Part shown: in pieces, positions 57,309 to 64,000 of the stretch
How positions within the stretch are numbered: position 1 is the first letter of the stretch
Layout: every line of letters starts with the position of its first letter
NCBI RefSeq assembly: GCF_027595985.1
Contig: NC_073306.1
Location: 152,452,919 to 152,516,918, forward strand
Source of the DNA: Sorex araneus
Taxonomy: Eukaryota; Chordata; Mammalia; Eulipotyphla; Soricidae
Reading direction: 5' to 3'
Length of the DNA: 64,000 nt
Translations under genes and position numbers: made by a program
Notes under the pieces: generated by a model
Seen by the model: the letters and a program-made list of their open reading frames with translations, nothing else
Databases searched by the model: none
What the model was told of the DNA's origin: nothing

Positions 57309-57535
57309 GTACGAACTTTTCCTCATGTATTTTGTAGCTGAACTAAATCTAAAATTATTGGATTTTATTTTCATGTAAGGAAACATAGTCCTTGTTAAAT
57401 TTTCATTCAATCTTCCTAACTTCCAAAGCTTCTTTCTGTCTTGGTATCTTACTAGTCCCTTATACTGCCTGTCCAATCAGGTCTTTTCAGTTTGTTTTCA
57501 TTCCTTCTTGCATCTCATTCCCATCTCGTTCTGTG

Positions 57536-57606
57536 GGGAGTCAGGAGTGATCTCTCAGGAGCACAGAGTCCAGAGCCCATAGCCTATCCAGGTGTGGCCA
57601 CAAGAC
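57536..57606 (+). repeat. SINE 3'-half fragment
   Basis: 'gagtcaggagtgatctctcagg', 'gcacagagtccagagccc' and 'ccaggtgtggccacaag' resemble the 3' half of type A only. Confidence 0.5.
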
Positions 57607-57802
57607 AGAAGATCCAACTTGCTCTATGAATCCAGCCACCCCAGATTCAAAACCATACCTTCATCTGCCTCATTGGCTTCTATTTTTCTCTCCATCCCAC
57701 TGGGACTCCCCCCCTACCCATTCCTTTCTGTTTTTATTTCCTTCTTTCTTTTCTTGCTTTTTAAATTTTTTTCTTTCCTTTTTTCTTCTTTTTTTTCTCC
57801 TT

Positions 57803-57964
57803 TTTTTTTGGCAGGGGGCACACCCAGCAGTGCTCAGGGCTTCTGGCTCTGTAAGAGAGATCAGTCCTGTTGGGCTTGGGGGACCATATGGGGTGCTGGC
57901 GATCGAACCCATATCAGCCGTATGCAAAGCAAGTGCCCTCCTCGCTGTCCTATTGGCCTGGCTC
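57803..57964 (-). mobile_element. SOR SINE, type A
   Basis: Reversed tail of Ts, 'gcacacccagcagtgctcagg', 'gggggaccatatggggtgctgg', 'gcaagtgccctcctcgctgtcc'. Moderately diverged. Confidence 0.88.
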
Positions 57965-57969
57965 TTTCT

Positions 57970-59125
57970 TACTTTATTTCTGTTTTGAGAAGCATAACTG
58001 CTTCTCTTTCTTTTCTGGAAATGGGAACTGATTTAATAATTTTATTATGGAATGAATTTCTCTTGCTGAGTAGACATTTTTTCCGGGTTCTATTCTACAA
58101 TAGAATAAAATAAAAAAAAAATCCTAAGTGAGAGAAAAGTCATCTTGTGTTGATTGTGGTTTTCTCTCTTTCAGATTCCTCTTCGTTGGGAATAAGCACC
58201 TTCCGAGACTTGATTGCCTCATTGCAACTAGTTAACCCTGTCTCTCGGGCTTAGAGATTGAATTTAAGACAAAAACACATGAAAATAAATTAAGGTTTTT
58301 GTGAGAATCAAGTGAGTTAACGAGAAGGACAGCCGTTTTAAAAGTTTGATAAATTGTGCAACCAATGGTTCTCACTAATAGGAAAATTCAAATAAACTTT
58401 GCGACTCTTACCCAGATTTTTCATTTCGTCAAAGCTTATTTTATTAAATACATAGTAGCATGCTTTCAGCAATAAAAATCAATGAAGACTGCTGTTTAAA
58501 TTTCTAATATGTGATGAACTCAATTTATTCCAGCTTTTGTTTATTTAGTTTGTGACATGCCCTTTCTCAGTACTGTGAAGTGTGATTTAAAGGTTTCAGT
58601 CAGTCTCATAAATTTCTTTACCATACTTTTAGGTGGTAAGACAAATTTCTATGTCTACTTATGGTCCCTGGCTTCTTTGAGTATGAATTTAATAATAAGC
58701 TTTCTTATTAGCAAATAACTCATAGTAATCCCGTTAGTCATAAGTGGTGGGGACAAAGTCCTACTCGGCTTTATAATAGTGGCATCCAGGAGATGAGTAG
58801 GACTTAGTTTCTGTTTGTTTCTATCATGAAACCCAACACCTGAACTTTGTCTTTTTCAGTCAGTTATGGTTATTGCTAATTCACAGTAATGCTTGGTATT
58901 TTTGGAACAATTTCTTGAGATATATTTTAAGAAATTAAGGCAACCTTAAATAATATAGTAGGATGCTACTACATAAAAGCTCAGCTGTAGCTATTTTCTT
59001 GATACAAGGGTAAAAGTCACCTTATTTTGATTTCAAAAGCATTAGTTTTATTTTATTTAGATTTTTATTTAAAATTTCTCTTGAACTTTCAATAATTTCT
59101 TTGTTAATTTCCAAAAAGTAGATAG
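57970..59125. other. Unique non-coding DNA
   Basis: No gene or repeat recognised. Confidence 0.45.
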
Positions 59126-59129
59126 CAGC

Positions 59130-59670
59130 TCTCCGCTGCTGCATGACCATGGCCCCAGAGGCCAGCTAAACTACTTTGGCACCAGCAGCTTCTTGCAGAA
59201 ATGTCTCTAGACTATGAACTGAGCCACAGCCGCCATCTTATGACGACCACAAAAGGGAGGTACGAGCTTGCGGTGATGCAATTTCTGGCAGGAATTTCCC
59301 TGGACTTAGTTACTAAAATATAGAAATCCAAAACTGCACAGCTGCGATATCTCTTCATTGTCAGCAATGGAAAACAAATTGTCAAATGCTTCCTTTTCAA
59401 CAGGTCTGACTTTGGGGGGGAGGACTCCAAACAATAATAGAGAGTTTTTTTGTTGAAATATTGAATGTAATCAAAGTAAAGAGAAAAGTAAAGTGAAATA
59501 TATCAGCTACACAGGTGGGGGTGGGGGTGGGTTGGGTTGGGAGGTCTATTGGGGTTCCTGGTGGTGGAATATGTGCACTGTTGAAGGAAGGGTGTTTGAG
59601 CATTGTATAACTGAAGCTTAAGCCTAAAAGCTTTGTAACTTTCCACATGGTGATTCAATTAAAAAATTTA
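59130..59670 (+). mobile_element. Composite L1-tailed retroposon, third copy
   Basis: It shares 'gatgcaatttctggcaggaa', 'cagcaatggaaaacaaattg', 'ttgttgaaatattgaatgtaatc', 'gcctaaaagctttgtaac' and 'ccacatggtgattcaatt' with 39433-40573. 5' truncated relative to that copy. No convincing target duplication could be read, so the 5' limit is approximate. Confidence 0.8.
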
Positions 59671-60217
59671 AAGAAAATAAAATAAAGTTAACTTTGGTAA
59701 CAGAAAAAAATGTAGATATTTAATATTAAAATAAATATTCAATGTATTTAAAGTGCATGACCCTATTTTGATATTATATGTATGTATATATTTCCAACTA
59801 AACACACATATATATTTTAAGTAAAATACATATTAAATCCTTATGATGCTTTATAAAATTTTTATCTATTTTAAAATAAAATACTTTTATAATAGAAAGT
59901 TTTGGAAGATACTTAAAAATGTCAAGACACTCATTAAAGAAGCGAAAAACAAAATAAAACAATAAATAAAATAAAATAAAATACAATGCAACTGACTACA
60001 ATAAAGAATTATAGATTTCCTGACTGCATAATAAAAAGCTAAAGTGCTCAAATGAAAAAAAACATACTTCAAAAATATAAGTGGGGAATGAACAGAAGCA
60101 AAAAAGCAACTGACTACAAATAATACAAAGAGAAGCTCTGTCTCCATAGCAATTGGCAAAATGCAAGCCAAGATTTTTTTTAAATGTCATCTAATTGATT
60201 AACAGTTTGAGGGAGAA
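59671..60217. other. AT-rich DNA
   Basis: A/T-rich with short (AAATA)n at 59955-59985; no gene recognised. Confidence 0.45.
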
Positions 60218-60229
60218 AAAGTTGGATTG

Positions 60230-60533
60230 ACCCGGGAGGAAGCATAACATGACACTCGCCATAACTATGCCGCTGGACCCCGTGCCAAGCTGGTGCATTT
60301 GGGGTACCCCAGACCCACCCCAAGGGACCCAGCCCTGGCAGCAGAAAATCTCCAGAACTCAACTGCCACCATGTTCACAGCTGCTCTCCACATGCTTGCG
60401 CCAAGCCTCGCCCACGAGTGAACCTATTCCTGGACACTTCATAGGACACACCACCCATATTCCAAGAGAACTGCACCACATTTGATGGGGCTCAAAGTAT
60501 GAGGCAACCAATCTTAGAGGGAAATATATTTTT

Positions 60534-60592
<59 letters not shown>

Positions 60593-60924
60593 GCACACAC
60601 AAGGCTCAACCTTCAACAACATATTAGTGATCTCTTATAGGAGGATTTGATGGCCCCTGGGTGAAATGCAACAGTCTTCACACTCTCTCCCTTAGAGGAA
60701 ATAGTGGACACTTTTTTGTAGCATTTTCAGCATTTTTTTCATACAAACAATACAAAATATATTATTTCGGTTCTGTTTTGGGACAGGGATTAGGGTTCAG
60801 GATGGAAACATCCAAAATATGGTGGTGGGTGGGAAGGTGTAATGGTAGTGGGATTGGTGTTTGAATACTAAATGTAATCAAATATTGTGAACTACTTTTA
60901 TATATAAAATTTAAAAAAAAATTT
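60230..60924 (+). mobile_element. Retroposed 695-bp cassette with L1-like tail
   Basis: Bounded by a perfect 12-bp target duplication 'aaagttggattg' (60218-60229 and 60925-60936). The 5' part (60230-60490) is GC-richer and unlike the other families here. A (CATATA)n run lies at 60533-60592. The 3' part has 'gatggaaacatccaaaatatgg', 'agtgggattggtgtttgaat' and an A-rich end like the L1 3' UTRs. No coding frame with a domain. It is either a non-autonomous L1-dependent element or a chimeric L1 product. Confidence 0.75.
60533..60592 (+). repeat. (CATATA)n microsatellite
   Basis: About ten nearly perfect hexamers inside the retroposed cassette. Confidence 0.96.
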
Positions 60925-61059
60925 AAAGTTGGATTGGATAAAAAAATTAAGTTTGAGCAATGAAAAATTTAAGCATGTTAATCAAAGGAAACTCTTGAAG
61001 AGTAAAAACGGACACAATTTTATCAAGTAATTTGGCATTTGCTCGTACAGATTAACCTT

Positions 61060-61350
61060 TGCATATCTGACAGACCATAATTTTTTCATACTTATCCAAG
61101 AGAAACTTTTTTACCAGTATACCATGAGATGTGTAGAAGAATGCTCTCAATAATACTACTCAAAATAGCAAAAAAAAACAACAAAAAAATGAGAGTTATG
61201 CAAATGTGCATTACCAAGAAAGTGGATAAACTCTGTCATAGAGTCACATTTTCATGGAGCAATGAAGACAAATAAACCCTATCTACATATTATTGAAGTA
61301 CCCTGTTGCTGCACTACTATATATGGGTGATGCAACATAAAGTGAAGAAA
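61060..61350 (+). repeat. Old L1 fragment
   Basis: 'ccaagagaaacttttttacc', 'gaagaatgctctcaataata', 'ggataaactctgtcatagag', 'ggagcaatgaagacaaata' recall the L1 3' region, strongly diverged. Confidence 0.5.
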
Positions 61351-62535
61351 GGGAACCACAACCATAACAAATAAATAAACAATTAATTTACAATGGCCCA
61401 AGCACCCACGAACCAAGGTTCATGGGCCATGGATATTAGCAAGGACTGCAATCAGTTCTCTTGTATGCACACTGTGAACAAATCTTAAAAGATGAATTAC
61501 CTTATTATATTTTTCACAAAGAAATAAAACTTAATTTTGCTTCACAGGTGGCATTTTAAGATTACTTACTAAATATATACTTCAGTCGCCCCATGCTCCT
61601 TATTCTGAATATTTTGGCTTCATTCTGCTTGTACCCAGATGTCAGTAATTATACTTTAAGTAGTTTCTTTCACTCAATGTCTACTTTTTCCTGATCTGTC
61701 TTTCTCTATGTCATTATTTTTTAAGTGACAACTCAACATGTTCGTCGAGGCTTTTTTAATGGAGGCATACTTTTTTTTGAACAGATAACAGAAATGCAAT
61801 GAAAATAAAAGATATGGAGAAATGCAAGAAAGCACAGAACTCAAACACGAGATTTAATTGACTCATATGCCCACTCCATTTCACATATGGTTTTACTTAA
61901 AAAGTCCGTTTTTCCTTTCTTGTTCATTCCCACAAAACAATTGCTATTAAGAATTCCTTTGTTTTTTAATTTGTTTAAGCTCATTATGTAAAGTTTACCA
62001 ACATAACCCAATAGTAAGTACCTAGAAGGCAAGGAGTGCATTTGGAGCTGATGTTAGTATGTTACCCAGTGCCCTGGAAGCTCTATTGCAGGTTGGATGT
62101 GTCTATGTGCTCCAGTGCTACAGGCATTGATTCGCAAGACTATTCCCTGCAACCTTCCCTGGAGGGTTGCCCTTGAGCTAAAAGGACTGGCTTGGAGTTT
62201 GTCTCCACTGCAACAGCCAGCAGCCAAAGATTGACCAATGCAAGCACAGAAAAAAACTCTTGCCTTAGAGCTGCGCAAATTCAGTGGTAACAAATTACAC
62301 TTGGAAACTTCCCCCAGGATAAAACTGAGGGTAGATTTGGCTTTCCTTAGCATCTTCTGCTCTCTTATCCTTTATTACTCCCTTACAGAGTTCTCCTGAG
62401 AGCATGTCCTTCATAAATCACTCACGCATGAGTTCCCTTCTCAAGCTCTGACTCTAGAAAACCTAACAGTTATTTACCAAAATGTATATCGTCTGAAATA
62501 TTGAACACAATGGTTGGAACAGAATAGAACTTGGT
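61351..62535. other. Unique non-coding DNA
   Basis: A 99-codon open frame on the minus strand at 62054-62353 has no domain I recognise. No gene is called. Confidence 0.45.
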
Positions 62536-62547
62536 ACTTCTCTATTG

Positions 62548-62697
62548 GGGCTGGAGCGATAGCACAGAGGTAGAGCGTTTGCCTTGCACATGGCCGACTG
62601 GGGTTGGATTCCTTGCCCCTCTCAGAGAGCCCGGCAAGTTACCGTTACTGGTGCCCACTCAAGCAAATCGAGGAGCAACGGGATGACAGTGACAGTG
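62548..62697 (+). mobile_element. Type B (RTE-tailed) SINE, internally deleted, young
   Basis: A perfect 12-bp target duplication 'acttctctattg' (62536-62547 and 62698-62709). The head is near consensus ('gggctggagcgatagcacag'). The body runs only to 'gagagcccggcaagttac' and then jumps to the tail 'gttactggtgcccactcaagc', so about 80-90 bp of the RTE-5'-like body is missing. The 3' end is a CAGTGA repeat, not poly(A). Confidence 0.94.
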
Positions 62698-62709
62698 ACT
62701 TCTCTATTG

Positions 62710-63920
62710 AGTTCAGTGGTGTTGACGTTTGTTAATGTGATATGTATGTATGTAAAAGAATTTACTCTTCTTTTTCCGTATATAGAAATATGTATTTAAG
62801 GATTCTTTATTGTTAAGGATGAACACATCTCAGAATAACTTAAATGCAGAAGATAATTTACTGGTCCACATCTCTGAAGAGGCCAAGTGTAGGCTAAAGA
62901 ACTGAGTTAATAATCACTTCAGGCACAGCTGAAATCAGCCACTCAGATTAAGCCCTTCTTTGCTGGTTTCCTTATAGGACTAGCATTCTCTAGCAGTGTT
63001 GTTTTGTTTTGTTTTGTTTTGTTTTCTTAAATACCAGTTGTCTTGTTATGGAGAAGCCCAACTAACCAAGTGGAGATGACCATGAAGGGAAAAATAAGGA
63101 CCTGGCTTGAAGCCTCAACTGAGGCCTGGGCCAGCTCCCACAGACCTCATCAATCTTGCTGTAATGTGGGTGGGCCACCTTAGAAAGTGGATCCTCCAGC
63201 CTCATTCTGAGTCATCTCAGCGGATGCTACATGAAGTGTAGATGAGCTGAGCCCTGACACATGGAAATGCTTTCAGCACACCACAAAGCACACCCAGAAT
63301 CTCTGTGTCTCTCTGTCTCTGTTTTACATATATAACACGGGTTGTTGTTGAAATGCTCTTTGTGGAAACAACAGATCAAATTGGACGTATAAACCTATTC
63401 TTGCCAGTAGCAGTTTTAGTTGTAAAAGTTGAAAAAATAAATGCTGGCAATAGCAAAATTAAAAGCTCATGGGGTCATGAGTCAAGAGGAGTCCATTCCA
63501 GCCCCGCCCCCACATTGTCATATCCATGCTTTTCTCAATCTTCTCTTACGGAAATGGAAGCATAGGCTTCAGTCATAGTCACCACCATTAAACTTTCGGA
63601 GTAAAATTAACTTTCAGCACCACATAGTTAAGGAAAATAACTTGTAATTTCACTCATTCGTAGTTTATTGAGGATTTCTGCTAATTATCAAAGTATTTGA
63701 AATTTTTCTGAATATATCACAAGAGATTGAGACTTTGTGATCATTTTATAATGCAGTGTAATGCACTTCCTACCACACACTCAGTGACTTCCAGCATCAC
63801 AAAGTTGTTATCTCATGGATTTAATAAGTCAGGAGTCTGGCTATTGGTCAATTGGCCTGGGAACCTTAGAGGGAAGCTGAAATCTAGGTGTTAATTGGGC
63901 TCTTTCTTCCTTTCTTTGAT
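62710..63920. other. Unique DNA with a (GTTTT)n run
   Basis: (GTTTT)n at 62998-63025. Otherwise no gene or repeat recognised. Confidence 0.45.
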
Positions 63921-63924
63921 TTTC

Positions 63925-64000
63925 TGTCCAGAAGTTCTCAGGGCATTCTCCTGGCTCTGTGCTCAGCAATCATTTCTGGCAGTATTCAAGGGCTCACATG
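63925..64000 (-). mobile_element. SOR SINE, type A, cut by the window end
   Basis: 'gttctcagggcattctcctgg', 'gtgctcagcaatcatttctgg' and 'cagtattcaagg' are the reversed 3' half. The head would lie beyond the window. Confidence 0.72.

Noticed and set aside
60533..60592. (CATATA)n as a regulatory TATA array
   Set aside because: It is a plain microsatellite inside a retroposed cassette; nothing supports promoter function.

Overview
This is mammalian nuclear DNA, most probably from a red-toothed shrew (Sorex, likely S. araneus). The case rests on repeats. About two dozen dispersed copies carry the tRNA-derived SOR SINE head known from Soricidae, and there is one near-complete RTE-type LINE whose translation matches the nematode-like RTE clade. 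An RTE of that kind (RTE1_Sar) has been published as horizontally transferred between parasitic nematodes and the common shrew. No bacterial, viral or organellar organisation is visible.

I find no convincing host protein-coding exon, tRNA, rRNA or snRNA gene. The window reads as an intergenic or deep intronic, AT-rich region made of nested retrotransposons separated by unique DNA. Region by region: 1-4.8 kb is mostly unique with two old SINEs. 4.8-9.2 kb holds L1 pieces invaded by SINEs, including a SINE inside a SINE inside an L1. 10.8-15.7 kb is SINE-rich. 15.7-17.05 kb is a young, CpG-rich composite retroposon with a perfect 16-bp target duplication. 17-31 kb is mainly unique with ancient MIR and L2 remnants. 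31.15-33.67 kb is a twin-primed (5'-inverted) L1 with target duplication. 33.7-39 kb is mostly unique. 39.4-40.6 kb is a second composite retroposon. 41-49 kb holds old L1 fragments. 49.2-52.55 kb is the RTE LINE on the minus strand, itself interrupted by an L1-tailed element. 52.6-64 kb is mixed unique DNA, L1 3' ends, another retroposed cassette (60.2-60.9 kb) and SINEs.

The most notable result is a visible LINE/SINE partnership. The shrew SINEs come in two types with the same tRNA-like head. Type A ends in an A-rich tail, as expected for L1 mobilisation. Type B has no poly(A). Its body matches the extreme 5' end of the RTE (about 52405-52545) joined to the extreme 3' end of the RTE (about 49200-49255). 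Type B is therefore best explained as a tRNA head fused to an internally deleted RTE, riding on the machinery of a horizontally acquired LINE. A second notable system is a family of non-autonomous, L1-tailed elements with CpG-rich, internally repetitive 5' regions.

Limits: all alignments were made by eye. Repeat boundaries are usually good to about 10 bp where a target duplication is quoted, and looser elsewhere. Family names for ancient repeats (MIR, L2, old L1) are recognition calls, not database results.
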